From Pseudovibrio exalbescens (GTDB lineage Bacteria > Pseudomonadota > Alphaproteobacteria > Rhizobiales > Stappiaceae), in NCBI RefSeq assembly GCF_028737195.1, contig NZ_JAQZAJ010000001.1, positions 186,001 to 250,000 of the forward strand: a stretch of 64,000 nt of DNA. Reading direction: 5' to 3'. The translations under genes and the position numbers were made by a program. The notes under the pieces were generated by a model. It had not been told where the DNA came from. It made no database searches and saw only the letters and a program-made list of their open reading frames with translations. Of the stretch, positions 34,748 to 44,397 are shown piece by piece (positions within the stretch are counted from its first letter, which is position 1; each line of letters begins with the position of its first letter).

Positions 34748-35554
34748 ATGACACTTGAAATGCCCGTACTGGGTGCCGGTACGTTTCGTCTAAAAGGTGA
34801 TGATGCCTATAACTCCGTGATCATGGCGCTTGAAGAGGGCTATCGTCATATCGATACGGCGCAGATCTATGAGAACGAAGAGGGTGTGGGGCGGGCTCTT
34901 TATGACAGTTCTGTTCCCCGTGAGGAAATCTTCTTGACCACGAAGGTCTGGATCGATCGTCTTTCCAAAGACGCCTTTCTTCCGAGCCTGCATGAAAGCT
35001 TGGCAAAGCTTCAAACTTCCTATGTGGACCTGTTATTGATCCATTGGCCGTTGAAGGACGATCGTGTTTCCATGACTGAGTACCTTGGTGAATTGAAGAA
35101 GGCGAAGGATCTCGGCTTGGCCCGCGAGATTGGGGTTTCCAACTTTACGGTTGCTCAGGTGGAGGAGGCCGTTAGCATCTTGGGCAAGGGTGTTCTCTTC
35201 ACAAACCAAATCGAGGTGCATCCGTTCTTGCAAAACCGGAAGGTGAGGGAAGCAAGCGAGGCGCTTGGCCTCAAGGTGACCGGTTTCATGCCTCTGGCCG
35301 TCGGTGAAGCCATCACCAACCCAACAATTGTTGCGATCGCCGAAAAGCATGGGGCCACTGCTGCCCAGGTGACCCTTGCCTGGGTGCGCCAAAACGATAT
35401 GGTGACCATTCCTTCTTCGACTAAACGCAAGAACCTTGAGGCCAACCTCAAGTCACTTGATTTGACACTAGATGCAGATGATTTGGCTCAGATTGCGGCT
35501 CTGGATGAGGGCAAGCGCATCGCCGATCCGGATTTTGCTCCTGAGTGGGACTAA
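34748..35554 (+). CDS. Aldo/keto reductase (DkgB-like)
   Basis: 268 residues. NADPH-dependent reductase of the AKR superfamily. The catalytic tetrad is visible: Asp in HIDTAQ, Tyr in IYENEEGVG, Lys in LTTKVW and His in LLIHWPLK. The C-terminal cofactor loop is IPSSTKRKNLEANL. Length equals E. coli DkgB (2,5-diketo-gluconate/methylglyoxal reductase), but substrate range is not fixed by sequence. AGGAG (34737-34741) sits six bases before ATG 34748; an ATG at 34742 directly abuts it and is unlikely to be used. It ends at a strong bidirectional terminator shared with glnA. Confidence 0.92.
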   Translation: MTLEMPVLGAGTFRLKGDDAYNSVIMALEEGYRHIDTAQIYENEEGVGRALYDSSVPREEIFLTTKVWIDRLSKDAFLPSLHESLAKLQTSYVDLLLIHWPLKDDRVSMTEYLGELKKAKDLGLAREIGVSNFTVAQVEEAVSILGKGVLFTNQIEVHPFLQNRKVREASEALGLKVTGFMPLAVGEAITNPTIVAIAEKHGATAAQVTLAWVRQNDMVTIPSSTKRKNLEANLKSLDLTLDADDLAQIAALDEGKRIADPDFAPEWD

Positions 35555-35582
35555 CCGGCCTGCCGGTGGGAAGCGCAATAAA

Positions 35583-35612
35583 AAAGGCCGGGCGATCTGC
35601 CCGGCCTTTCGA
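35583..35612 (+). terminator. Bidirectional terminator between the aldo/keto reductase gene and glnA
   Basis: AAAGGCCGGGC (35583-35593) / GCCCGGCCTTT (35599-35609), loop GATCT, flanked by an A run and a short T run. Confidence 0.9.
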
Positions 35613-35630
35613 TATCTAATCAATGGATGA

Positions 35631-37040
35631 TTAGACGGAGTAGTACATGTCGAACTCAACTGGGTGTGGAGTCATTTCGTAGCGCATGACTTCTTCCATC
35701 TTCAGTTCGATGTAGGCATCAATCTGGTCGTCATCCATGACGCCGCCTGCCTTGAGGAAGTCACGGTCTGAATCCAGAGCGTCAAGAGCTTCACGCAGAG
35801 AGGCTGCAACGGTTGGGATCTCTGCGAGTTCTTCCGCTGGAAGATCGTAGAGGTTCTTGTCCATGGCGTCGCCTGGGTGAATCTTGTTCTTGATGCCGTC
35901 GAGGCCAGCCATGAGCAGAGCGGTGAACGCCAGGTATGGGTTGGCGGTCGGATCCGGGAAACGAACTTCCACGCGCTTTGCTTTTGGAGAGGACGTGAAC
36001 GGGATACGGCAGGATGCAGAACGGTTACGAGAAGAGTATGCCAGCAGAACTGGAGCCTCGTAACCTGGAACCAGACGCTTGTAGGAGTTGGTGGAAGCGT
36101 TGGTGAAAGCGTTGACTGCCTTGGCGTGCTTCAGAACACCGCCAATGAAGTACAGGGCGTTTTCGGAAAGGTCTGCATACTGGTTGCCGGCGAAGGTTGG
36201 CTTGCTGTCCTCCCAGATGGAGAAGTGACAGTGCATGCCGGTGCCGTTGTCACCGAAGACTGGCTTCGGCATGAAGGTTGCGGTCTTGCCGTAAGCGTGC
36301 GCGACCTGATGAACCACGTACTTGTAGATCTGCATGTGGTCAGCCATGGAGGTCAGCGGCTGGAACTGCATGCCGAGTTCGTGCTGAGCTGCGGCCACTT
36401 CGTGGTGGTGCTTTTCAACGACGACACCCATTTCGGTCATCACGGTCAGCATTTCAGAACGGATGTCCTGACAGCTATCGATTGGTGGCACTGGGAAGTA
36501 GCCGCCCTTGGTCCGTGGACGGTGACCGAGGTTGCCGCTTTCGTACTCGCTGTCCATGTTGGACGGAAGTTCAGCGGAATCCAGCTTGAAGCCGGTGTTG
36601 TATGGGTCTGCGGAGAAGCGAACATCATCGAAAATGAAGAATTCCGCTTCAGGGCCAACAAACACGGTGTCACCGGCGCCGGATGCCTTCACATAAGCTT
36701 CAGCGCGCTTTGCGGTCATGCGTGGGTCGCGGTTGTAGCCTTCGCCGGAGATTGGGTCCAGAACGTCGCAGAAAATGGACATGGTGGACTGCGCGAAGAA
36801 TGGGTCAACGTGCGCTGTATCCGGATCCGGCATCAGCATCATGTCGGACTCGTTGATGGCTTTCCAACCAGCAATGGAGGAGCCGTCAAACGCGACGCCT
36901 TCAGCAAACATGTCTTCGTTGACCTGAGAAACGTCCATTGTGACGTGCTGCATCTTACCGCGTGGATCGGTGAAACGCAGATCAACAAACTTGACGTCTT
37001 TTTCCTGGATTTCCTTCAGGACTTCGCTGGCCGTTGTCAT
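35631..37040 (-). CDS. glnA: Glutamine synthetase type I
   Basis: 469 residues. It makes glutamine from glutamate, ammonia and ATP. Signatures: [55 protein letters not shown], and NLYDLPAEE, which carries the Tyr adenylylated by GlnE. ATG 37040 follows AAGGACG; the frame is open back to 37121, but the extra residues do not match the family and overlap the glnB-glnA spacer. It lies 111 bases downstream of glnB and is expected to be cotranscribed from the upstream sigma-54 promoter, possibly with its own promoter too. Confidence 0.98.
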   Translation of the reverse strand: MTTASEVLKEIQEKDVKFVDLRFTDPRGKMQHVTMDVSQVNEDMFAEGVAFDGSSIAGWKAINESDMMLMPDPDTAHVDPFFAQSTMSIFCDVLDPISGEGYNRDPRMTAKRAEAYVKASGAGDTVFVGPEAEFFIFDDVRFSADPYNTGFKLDSAELPSNMDSEYESGNLGHRPRTKGGYFPVPPIDSCQDIRSEMLTVMTEMGVVVEKHHHEVAAAQHELGMQFQPLTSMADHMQIYKYVVHQVAHAYGKTATFMPKPVFGDNGTGMHCHFSIWEDSKPTFAGNQYADLSENALYFIGGVLKHAKAVNAFTNASTNSYKRLVPGYEAPVLLAYSSRNRSASCRIPFTSSPKAKRVEVRFPDPTANPYLAFTALLMAGLDGIKNKIHPGDAMDKNLYDLPAEELAEIPTVAASLREALDALDSDRDFLKAGGVMDDDQIDAYIELKMEEVMRYEMTPHPVEFDMYYSV

Positions 37041-37151
37041 AACGTCCTTACCCCTTGTTACGCTTCTAGTTTCGTTTGGATGAGCTCGCCCGTGGTTTGT
37101 TCTGGAGTGATGCGCGACCACTCAGCTCCTCCCTTGGGCGAAAGTTGAAAA

Positions 37152-37535
<384 letters not shown>

Positions 37536-37612
37536 TCACATTTTGTCCAGAGCGTGTTCAGGCGATCAGTGCCTAGGCAAAATCACTTTCTGCAATCGAT
37601 GCTAACGTTGTT

Positions 37613-37628
37613 TGCAGGAAGTGTGCCA
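37613..37628 (-). promoter_or_regulatory. Sigma-54 promoter of glnBA
   Basis: Minus-strand TGGCACACTTCCTGCA matches the consensus TGGCACG-N4-TTGCA, with the invariant GG and GC exactly 10 bases apart; the differences are A for G after CAC and CTGC for TTGC. The start site would fall near 37602, leaving a leader of about 110 bases. Sigma-54/NtrC control of glnBA is known in Rhizobium and Azospirillum. Confidence 0.8.
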
Positions 37629-37732
37629 GTTTGGCGAGAGCTACGAAAAACGCTCGTTTATCGGGCAATTGGACGGTCTTGAACCAAGGGCTTCACCGTA
37701 GGCTTATTTGAAATTGATGATATTCTGTGCTC

Positions 37733-37753
37733 TGTGATTAAAAACTAATCACA
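37733..37753. promoter_or_regulatory. Palindrome between glnB and the VOC gene
   Basis: TGTGATTA (37733-37740) AAAAC TAATCACA (37746-37753): a perfect 8-bp dyad, about 105 bases upstream of the sigma-54 -24 element. The distance suits an enhancer-type activator site, but it does not look like the usual NtrC consensus. It may serve the divergent VOC gene. Confidence 0.5.
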
Positions 37754-37845
37754 TTTACCGCTTAAATATCATGCGACGGCTTGGCGGCTAGCTCTTGCCG
37801 GGTGGTGGTTGTAAGGTAAAGGCAATCCACACGTAGGAGGGTATC

Positions 37846-38250
37846 ATGCGTCTGATCTCACTCGATCACATTGTACTCACCGTGCATGACATGGATCGTG
37901 CCTGTGCCTTTTACAGAGAAGTCCTTGGTTTGGAAGAAGTCGTCTTCGGCGCGGGGCGGAAGGGCTTTCGGTTTGGCATGCAAAAAATCAATCTTCAACT
38001 TTCAGAGCATGCACCTTTGCCCAAGGCAGGACGAGAGACGCCGGGATCGGCGGACATCTGCTTGCTCGTCGACAATATTGAAGAGGCGATCGAGCATCTG
38101 AATGCAAATTCAGTGAAAATAGAGGAAGGGCCAGTCTACCGAACGGGTGCAAGATCGCCATTGCTTTCCATATATGTACGAGATCCTGATGGAAACCTGA
38201 TCGAGCTGGCCCAGCCGCAAAATGTGGTGCTTGGGCAGCACACAGACTGA
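37846..38250 (+). CDS. VOC-family/glyoxalase-like protein
   Basis: 134 residues. The fold is a single VOC domain: LDHIVLTVHDMDRACAFYREVLGLE at the start, then DICLLVDNIEEAIEHL and SIYVRDPDGNLIELAQP at the end. Metal-ligand positions (His in LDHIVLTV, Glu in LIEL) are conserved as in glyoxalase-type enzymes. It has a strong ribosome site (AGGAGGG) six to seven bases before ATG 37846. It is followed 13 bases after its stop by nnrE/nnrD, so the two may be cotranscribed. Substrate unknown; family annotations vary widely. Confidence 0.87.
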   Translation: MRLISLDHIVLTVHDMDRACAFYREVLGLEEVVFGAGRKGFRFGMQKINLQLSEHAPLPKAGRETPGSADICLLVDNIEEAIEHLNANSVKIEEGPVYRTGARSPLLSIYVRDPDGNLIELAQPQNVVLGQHTD

Positions 38251-38263
38251 AAGGCACCTGAGA

Positions 38264-39760
38264 ATGCATGAGCTCCTTGTACCGACTGAAATGGCAAAAG
38301 CCGATCGTCTGACCGTTGAGGGCGGCCGGTCGGGCCTGGAGCTTATGGAAAAGGCGGGGTTGGCGGTTGCCAATGCTGCTGGCCGACTTACCACCTACGA
38401 GCGCCGGGTGATCTTGTTGGCTGGTCCGGGAAACAATGGGGGGGATGCCTTTGTTGCTGCCCGGCACCTAAAGCAGCGTGGGTTCGTGGCCGAGGTGTTC
38501 TTGCTCGGACGTGCTGACAAGCTGAAAGGCGATGCGCTTGAAGCCTATCAATCATTGCGGTTGGATGTGACGCCTATTGCCGATCAAATGCCGCCACTTT
38601 CTGAGCTCGGGCCTTACGATCTGATCGTGGACGGTCTGTTTGGTGCTGGTCTTGATCGGCCGCTGGAAGGCGTGTCACTGGAACTGGTTGCGGCCATCAA
38701 CGCAAGTGCGGCACGCGTTCTTGCCATCGATTTGCCGTCGGGCCTCGATGGCAGGACGGGTCAAGTGATGGGTGATGCCGTTAACGCAGATGCAACCATC
38801 ACCTTCTTCAGAGGAAAGCCAGGTCACTACCTGTTTCCCGGACGCGGCCTTTGTGGCGCATTGAATATCTCCCAAATCGGCATTCAGGAGACCGTGTTTC
38901 CGGAAGTCGCTATTGATGCCTTTGTCAATACGCCGGAGTTATGGGCTGCCGCGCTTCCTGAGCCGCAGGTGGATGGGCACAAGTATAACCGCGGTCATCT
39001 TGTGATTTACAGCGGAGACGAGTTTCATACGGGGGCTGCCCGCCTTGCTGCGCTTGCCGGTCAGCGCGTCGGGGCAGGACTGACCACGGTGTTGGCACCT
39101 ACGCCCGCCGCCCGCATTCATGCGATGCATCTCAGTTCGGTCATGGTGCGCCCCAGCGACAACCCGAAACAGTTCGAGGACCATCTCGGGGACATACGTT
39201 TGAATGCCGTTGTCATTGGGCCGGCGGCCGGAGTTGGCGAGGTAACCCGAAAGGCGGTTCACTTCAGCATCACACGTGATCGCCACGTGGTGCTGGATGC
39301 AGATGCGCTCACAGCGTTTGCCGGAGATAGTGAGGGCCTAGCAGGTCTGATCAAGGGCGCGCACGGGCAGCAGGTGCTTACACCGCACGAGGGAGAGTTT
39401 GCGCGCCTGTTTCCGGATATATCCGCAGATCGCTCCCTTTCGAAAATAGAGAAGGCCCGTGTTGCTGCAGAGCAGAGTGGGGCAATCGTTGTTTTGAAAG
39501 GCGCGGATACGGTCGTTGCTGCACCCGATGGCCGTGCGGCGGTCAATACAAATGGAACGCCGTGGCTGGCAACAGGCGGGTCGGGGGATGTCCTGGCCGG
39601 CATCATTGGTGGATTGTTGGCTCAAGGGGTTTCCGGTTTTGAGGCGGCAGCCATGGGCGTTTGGCTTCATGGCCGCGCGGCGGAGTTATGCGGACCGATG
39701 CTTGTGCCGGAGGAGCTTATTTCACAGCTGCCTGCAGCCTATGCATCTGCTCAGGTTTGA
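38264..39760 (+). CDS. nnrD: Bifunctional NAD(P)H-hydrate epimerase / ADP-dependent hydrate dehydratase
   Basis: 498 residues. It repairs damaged NADHX/NADPHX. The N-terminal YjeF_N epimerase domain (about residues 1-215) has GPGNNGGDAFVAARHL, DGLFGAGLDRPL and AIDLPSGLDG; the C-terminal dehydratase (about 225-495, ribokinase-like) has DGHKYNRGHLVIYSG, LDADALTAF, TPHEGEFARLFP and ATGGSGDVLAGIIGGLLAQG. The fusion is the usual bacterial arrangement. The start ATG 38264 (MHELLVPTEM) is family-like. It is 13 bases downstream of the VOC gene. Confidence 0.94.
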   Translation: MHELLVPTEMAKADRLTVEGGRSGLELMEKAGLAVANAAGRLTTYERRVILLAGPGNNGGDAFVAARHLKQRGFVAEVFLLGRADKLKGDALEAYQSLRLDVTPIADQMPPLSELGPYDLIVDGLFGAGLDRPLEGVSLELVAAINASAARVLAIDLPSGLDGRTGQVMGDAVNADATITFFRGKPGHYLFPGRGLCGALNISQIGIQETVFPEVAIDAFVNTPELWAAALPEPQVDGHKYNRGHLVIYSGDEFHTGAARLAALAGQRVGAGLTTVLAPTPAARIHAMHLSSVMVRPSDNPKQFEDHLGDIRLNAVVIGPAAGVGEVTRKAVHFSITRDRHVVLDADALTAFAGDSEGLAGLIKGAHGQQVLTPHEGEFARLFPDISADRSLSKIEKARVAAEQSGAIVVLKGADTVVAAPDGRAAVNTNGTPWLATGGSGDVLAGIIGGLLAQGVSGFEAAAMGVWLHGRAAELCGPMLVPEELISQLPAAYASAQV

Positions 39761-39867
39761 GACCCTTAAGTCGCGGGGACACTGTGATTTTCCATTTGTA
39801 AGACGCCATAACTGTCAAAAAAATGGGATAAAGTGAGAGATGCAGGAAAACTAAGCGGCTAAGGCGG

Positions 39868-39896
39868 TTGACTTCCTCGCGGCTAGCAATTAGTCA
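39868..39896 (+). promoter_or_regulatory. Putative tRNA-Leu promoter
   Basis: TTGACT (39868-39873), 17-base spacer, TAGTCA (39891-39896). It lies 12 bases ahead of the tRNA. The same TTGACT-17 layout is seen before the tRNA-Asp cluster. The -10 is weak. Confidence 0.5.
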
Positions 39897-39908
39897 GCAC
39901 CCAACGTT

Positions 39909-39991
39909 GCGGCTGTGGCGAAATTGGTAGACGCACCAGATTTAGGTTCTGGCGGGAGACCGTGGGGGTTCGAGTCCCTCCAGCCGCACCA
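39909..39991 (+). tRNA. tRNA-Leu (anticodon UAG), CCA encoded
   Basis: Acceptor stem GCGGCTG / CAGCCGC, discriminator A and CCA at 39989-39991. Anticodon stem CCAGA/TCTGG with TAG at 39943-39945. The variable arm and T loop GTTCGAGTC are as in class II tRNAs. It reads CUN codons, chiefly CUA and CUG. Confidence 0.95.
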
Positions 39992-40235
39992 AACCCCCGG
40001 TATTACGGTGTGCAACTCGACGACAACCGTACCCTATCGGAAACTTAAAAAGTTGAGGGCGTTGTCAAAGTTCGGTTGAAAGGCCTCCGGTTTTTGGGTG
40101 GTTTGTTGCAGAGGGCAGCGTGGTCCCTGCAAAATTTGTTTCCCCTAAAATGGATTGGTTCTTTCTCTGAGCCGAAGGCAAATCACAGCGGATTTGCTGA
40201 GTGCACGTTCTAGATTAAGGACGAAGACAAGTACC
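39992..40235. other. Region between tRNA-Leu and tig
   Basis: About 240 bases with no gene recognised. I see no strong terminator after the tRNA. It contains the tig promoter and leader; AAGGA at 40217-40221 is 14 bases from the tig ATG and rather far for a ribosome site. Confidence 0.4.
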
Positions 40236-41582
40236 ATGCAGGTAACAGAAACCCTGGCTGAAGGCCTGAAGCGCGAACTGAAGATCGAAATTCCAGCATC
40301 TGATCTGGCTACTCGCCTTGATGAATACCTTGTTGACATGAAAGACAAGGTTCGCATCAACGGTTTTCGCCCAGGTAAGGTTCCTCTCGCACACCTCAAG
40401 AAGCTTTATGGCCGTCAGGCCATGGCTGAGCTTTTGAGCAACCTGATCAACGAGACCTCCAACAAGGCCATCGAAGATCGCAGCGAAAAGCCAGCTCTGC
40501 AGCCTGAAATCGATCTGCCAGAAGAAGACGCTGAGCGCGTCCTTGCTGGCGAAGCAGATCTGAACTTCACCATGAAGTACGATATTCTGCCAGAATTCGA
40601 ACTGATCGACTTCTCCACTCTGGAACTCGAGCGTCCGATCGTAGAAATCGCTGACGAAGAAGTTGACGAGCAGGTTAAGCAAATCGCAGAGAGCAACCGC
40701 TCTTTCGACGCTCGCGAAGAGGGTGCTGTTTCCGAAAACGGTGACCGCGTAACAATGTCTTACCTCGGTAAGATCGACGGCGAGCCATTCGAAGGTGGTG
40801 CTGACGAGAACGGCCAGTTGGTTCTGGGCTCCGGTCAGTTCATTCCGGGCTTTGAAGAGCAGCTCGTTGGCCTCAAGGTCGGCGATGAGAAGGTCGTTGA
40901 AGTGTCTTTCCCTGAGGAATATGGCGCACAGCACCTTGCCGGTAAGGCCGCGACCTTTGATGTTGTGATCAAGGAAATCGCAGCTCCGGGTGAACTGAGC
41001 ATCGACGATGACATGGCGTCCAAGCTCGGTCTGGAGTCACTCGACAAGCTGAAGGAAATCATCCGCAGCCAGATCGAAAGCCAGTACGGTGCAGCGACCC
41101 GTCAGAAGGTAAAGCGTGCGCTCCTCGACAAGATGGACGAAGCTTACTCTTTCGATCTGCCGGAAAAGCTGGTGTCTACCGAGTTTGACGGCGTTTGGCG
41201 TCAGGTTCAGGCTGACATGGAGCAGACTGGCAAGAGCTTTGAAGACGAAGACACCACCGAAGAAGAAGCAAAGGCTGAGTACCAGCGTATTGCTGAGCGC
41301 CGCGTGCGCCTCGGTCTGGTTCTCTCCGAAGTTGGCGAAAAGAACAACATTCAGGTAACTGACGAAGAAGTTCAGCGCGCTCTTTACGACCGCGTACGTC
41401 AGTTCCCAGGTCAGGAACAGCAGGTCTTCGAATTCTACCAGAAGAACCCTCAGGCCTTGGCTTCCCTGCGCGCCCCAATCTATGAAGAGAAGGTTGTGGA
41501 CTTCATTCTCGAGCTTGCGAAGATCACCGACAAGGTTGTCTCCAAGGAAGAGCTTCTGAAGCAGGACGAAGACGAAGCATAA
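40236..41582 (+). CDS. tig: Trigger factor (ribosome-bound chaperone)
   Basis: 448 residues. It binds nascent chains at the ribosome exit. The N-terminal ribosome-binding signature NGFRPGKVPLAHLKKLYG (family GFRxGKxP) is present; the FKBP-like PPIase domain follows (GDRVTMSYLGKIDGEPFEGG, QFIPGFEEQLVG), then the helical C-terminus. The start ATG 40236 gives MQVTETLAEGLKRELKIEI, the family start. It heads the conserved tig-clpP-clpX-lon-hup series, and ends at a terminator. Confidence 0.97.
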   Translation: MQVTETLAEGLKRELKIEIPASDLATRLDEYLVDMKDKVRINGFRPGKVPLAHLKKLYGRQAMAELLSNLINETSNKAIEDRSEKPALQPEIDLPEEDAERVLAGEADLNFTMKYDILPEFELIDFSTLELERPIVEIADEEVDEQVKQIAESNRSFDAREEGAVSENGDRVTMSYLGKIDGEPFEGGADENGQLVLGSGQFIPGFEEQLVGLKVGDEKVVEVSFPEEYGAQHLAGKAATFDVVIKEIAAPGELSIDDDMASKLGLESLDKLKEIIRSQIESQYGAATRQKVKRALLDKMDEAYSFDLPEKLVSTEFDGVWRQVQADMEQTGKSFEDEDTTEEEAKAEYQRIAERRVRLGLVLSEVGEKNNIQVTDEEVQRALYDRVRQFPGQEQQVFEFYQKNPQALASLRAPIYEEKVVDFILELAKITDKVVSKEELLKQDEDEA

Positions 41583-41605
41583 GCTTCTGACTGTTGAAAT
41601 CATGG

Positions 41606-41640
41606 AACGGAGGCTCCACATGCTGGGCCTCCGTTTTCTT
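41606..41640 (+). terminator. Terminator after tig
   Basis: AACGGAGGC (41606-41614) / GCCTCCGTT (41627-41635) then TTCTTT. A 12-base loop separates the arms. Confidence 0.85.
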
Positions 41641-41740
41641 TGGCAGCCTGCCTACTATGGGGGCTCCATCAATTTTCTGGGAGCGAATGCTGATTACCTG
41701 AACCGCTAGGTTCACGTCGGCTTTCAATCCCTTTAAGAAC

Positions 41741-41777
41741 AAAGCGACATACCTTATGTTGGGTCTGTCGCTTTTTT
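41741..41777 (+). terminator. Second terminator ahead of clpP
   Basis: AAAGCGACA (41741-41749) / TGTCGCTTT (41766-41774) then TTT. It is about 100 bases beyond the tig terminator and may belong to a short unrecognised RNA. Confidence 0.75.
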
Positions 41778-41865
41778 CGACTCACAGAACGATTTCAAGT
41801 CCTGCCTTATTCGAAGGGGCAGGGGAGCTGCCGGGTGGCGGCTCTTGCAACACAATGGATGACGC

Positions 41866-42501
41866 ATGACCGATCCTGTAGAGTACTTCACGAACAGTCT
41901 GGTGCCGATGGTTGTGGAGCAGACAAACCGGGGCGAGCGCGCCTACGATATCTTCTCCCGTTTGCTGAAAGAACGCATCATCTTTGTTACCGGGCCCGTC
42001 GAAGACACGATGGCCACTCTGATCTGTTCGCAGCTGCTCTATCTGGAAGCGGAAAATCCGAACAAGGAAATTGCGCTTTACATCAATTCCCCGGGTGGGA
42101 TTGTGACTTCCGGTCTGGCTATTTATGACACAATGCAGTTCATCAAGCCGAAGGTGACCACTCTTTGCATTGGTCAGGCTGCCAGCATGGGTTCATTGCT
42201 CCTGGCAGGTGGTGAAAAGGGAATGCGCTTCTCGCTGCCAAACAGCCGCGTCATGGTTCACCAGCCTTCTGGCGGTTTCCGTGGTCAGGCCTCCGATATC
42301 ATGCTGCATGCACAAGAGATCCTCAAATTGAAGCGTCGCCTCAATGAGATCTACGTGGAGCATACCGGTCAGACATTGGAAGCTGTAGAAGAAGCGTTGG
42401 AGCGCGATAACTTCATGACAGCGAATGAGGCTCAACAGTTTGGTCTCATCGACAAGGTCATTGAGAACCGCGACAGCCTTGCCAAGTCCGAGGAAGAATA
42501 A
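41866..42501 (+). CDS. clpP: ATP-dependent Clp protease proteolytic subunit
   Basis: 211 residues. The serine protease chambers associate with ClpX or ClpA. The triad is S107 in GQAASMGS, H132 in [15 protein letters not shown], and an Asp in ERDNFM. A mature start after a short propeptide is expected but not clear. The gene lies 88 bases after the second terminator and 269 bases before clpX, in the standard order. No ribosome-site anomaly is seen. Confidence 0.98.
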   Translation: MTDPVEYFTNSLVPMVVEQTNRGERAYDIFSRLLKERIIFVTGPVEDTMATLICSQLLYLEAENPNKEIALYINSPGGIVTSGLAIYDTMQFIKPKVTTLCIGQAASMGSLLLAGGEKGMRFSLPNSRVMVHQPSGGFRGQASDIMLHAQEILKLKRRLNEIYVEHTGQTLEAVEEALERDNFMTANEAQQFGLIDKVIENRDSLAKSEEE

Positions 42502-42770
42502 GCACCGAGTTTGATCGTGGCACATTCTTTGCTGCAATTCGTCAACACCTAAATGAGGTGTCTCAGAATGGCCTTAAAGGATTGTTGATTTTTACGGTCA
42601 AACTATCGGTTAATTGATCGTTGCGTTAGGGTTTCTGAATGTTCTTACTGGATCGATGCGGTGAAACAAGCTAAGTCAGTAAGAACACGCCGTTTACCCA
42701 TCAATGGCCGGCGATCGAATAAAGTTCAAGAAGGGGACTGGGTCCTCGAAACTATGCGGGGTTATAACTC
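42502..42770. other. clpP-clpX spacer
   Basis: 269 bases with no gene. No terminator is obvious. A promoter for clpX probably lies here; I cannot place a confident -35/-10 pair. Confidence 0.4.
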
Positions 42771-44036
42771 ATGAGCAAAGCTAGCGGCAGCGACAGCAAG
42801 AACACGCTTTACTGCTCGTTTTGCGGAAAGAGCCAGCATGAAGTTAGAAAGCTCATCGCCGGGCCAACCGTCTTCATCTGCGATGAATGTGTCGAGCTGT
42901 GCATGGACATCATTCGGGAAGAAAACAAATCTTCCTTGGTGAAGACCCGCGACGGAATTCCAACTCCCCAGGAAATCAGTGGTGTGCTTGATGATTATGT
43001 GATCGGCCAGAGCCGTGCCAAAAAGGTACTGTCTGTGGCTGTTCATAACCACTACAAGCGTTTGAACCATGCGGCGAAGAACAACGATGTTGAACTCGCC
43101 AAGTCAAACATTCTTCTGGTTGGGCCAACTGGCTGTGGTAAGACCCTTCTTGCCCAGACGCTGGCTCGCATTCTGGACGTACCTTTCACCATGGCGGATG
43201 CCACGACCCTGACTGAAGCGGGTTATGTCGGTGAAGATGTTGAAAACATCATTTTGAAGTTGCTTCAGGCCTCCGACTATAACGTCGAGCGAGCTCAGCG
43301 CGGCATTGTCTACATCGACGAAGTGGACAAGATCACCCGTAAGGCAGACAACCCATCCATCACCCGAGACGTATCAGGTGAGGGGGTGCAGCAGGCGCTC
43401 TTGAAGATTATGGAGGGTACCGTTGCATCGGTGCCGCCACAGGGTGGCCGAAAGCATCCTCAGCAGGAGTTCCTGCAGGTGGACACCACAAACATTCTCT
43501 TTATTTGTGGTGGCGCGTTTGCGGGTCTGGACAAGATCATTTCCGATCGCGGCCGTTCTACTTCAATCGGCTTTGCAGCGACCGTTATGGCGCCAGATGA
43601 TCGTAAGACCGGTGAACTGTTCTCCGAGCTGGAGCCGGAAGATCTTCTGAAGTTTGGTCTAATTCCGGAATTCGTTGGTCGTCTTCCTGTTATTGCGACC
43701 CTCGAAGATCTTGATGAAGAAGCTCTGGTTACCATTCTGCAAGAACCTAAGAATGCTCTGGTCAAACAGTACCAGCGCCTGTTCGAAATGGAGAATGTTG
43801 AGCTCAGCTTCCATGATGATGCTCTAATCTCGATTGCACGAAAGGCGATCGAGCGCAAAACCGGTGCTCGCGGACTGCGATCCATCCTTGAGGCCATTTT
43901 GCTTGAGACCATGTACGAGCTGCCTGGTTTGAAAGGCGTGAAGGAAGTGGTGATCTCGTCAGAGGTGGTCGATGGCAAAGCGCGTCCGCTTTACATCTAT
44001 GAAGACCGTGCCGAGACATCAGCAACCAGTGCTTGA
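42771..44036 (+). CDS. clpX: Clp protease ATP-binding subunit ClpX
   Basis: 421 residues. AAA+ unfoldase delivering substrates to ClpP. The N-terminal zinc-binding domain has Cys15, Cys18, Cys37 and Cys40 (CSFC...CDEC). Walker A is GPTGCGKT (about 118-125), Walker B YIDEVDKI, and the ClpP-contact IGF-type loop is found in this family between the AAA modules. In alphaproteobacteria ClpXP controls the cell cycle (CtrA). It ends at an AC-GGGCGG hairpin (44067-44098) with a weak T tract. The ATG has no strong ribosome site. Confidence 0.98.
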   Translation: MSKASGSDSKNTLYCSFCGKSQHEVRKLIAGPTVFICDECVELCMDIIREENKSSLVKTRDGIPTPQEISGVLDDYVIGQSRAKKVLSVAVHNHYKRLNHAAKNNDVELAKSNILLVGPTGCGKTLLAQTLARILDVPFTMADATTLTEAGYVGEDVENIILKLLQASDYNVERAQRGIVYIDEVDKITRKADNPSITRDVSGEGVQQALLKIMEGTVASVPPQGGRKHPQQEFLQVDTTNILFICGGAFAGLDKIISDRGRSTSIGFAATVMAPDDRKTGELFSELEPEDLLKFGLIPEFVGRLPVIATLEDLDEEALVTILQEPKNALVKQYQRLFEMENVELSFHDDALISIARKAIERKTGARGLRSILEAILLETMYELPGLKGVKEVVISSEVVDGKARPLYIYEDRAETSATSA

Positions 44037-44397
44037 TAAGGCCGCAGCTTACTAAGAAATTTGCAGACGGGCGGCCTTTCTTTGAATGGTCCGCCCGTTT
44101 CGATTCACTGGGCACTTCTCTAAAGACAGGGTTGACTGTGGCTGGCGCGATCCAAGCTATTCCCGGATCACAATGCTATCAACAGAAGGCTCGCTGACGT
44201 GAATGCTGGGTGCTTGACACACAGGGGTGCGGTGGCCACCTAATAGCGTACCACCGCAATCGCGGCGGGTCTGGCTGCGCCCATAAAACGGGGCATTCGG
44301 ATCCGGCCTTATAGAGTTTGCCCCAAGGAAACTTGCATTGCGTCCCTCGAGTGCGCCGCAGCGAAAGGTGCGAGCGCGCCACATGAAAGGATCGACT
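44037..44397. other. clpX-lon spacer
   Basis: 361 bases. A hairpin ACGGGCGG (44067-44074) / CCGCCCGT (44091-44098) may end clpX mRNA. CTTGACA at 44213-44219 is the only strong promoter-like hexamer; no matching heat-shock -10 was evident. No ORF seen. Confidence 0.45.

Noticed and set aside
35877-37148. 423-residue frame opposite glnA
   Set aside because: Val/His-rich shadow of glnA without a recognisable domain or start signal.
44213-44245. Heat-shock (sigma-32) promoter for lon
   Set aside because: CTTGACA is a good -35, but no CYTATNT-like -10 occurs at suitable spacing.
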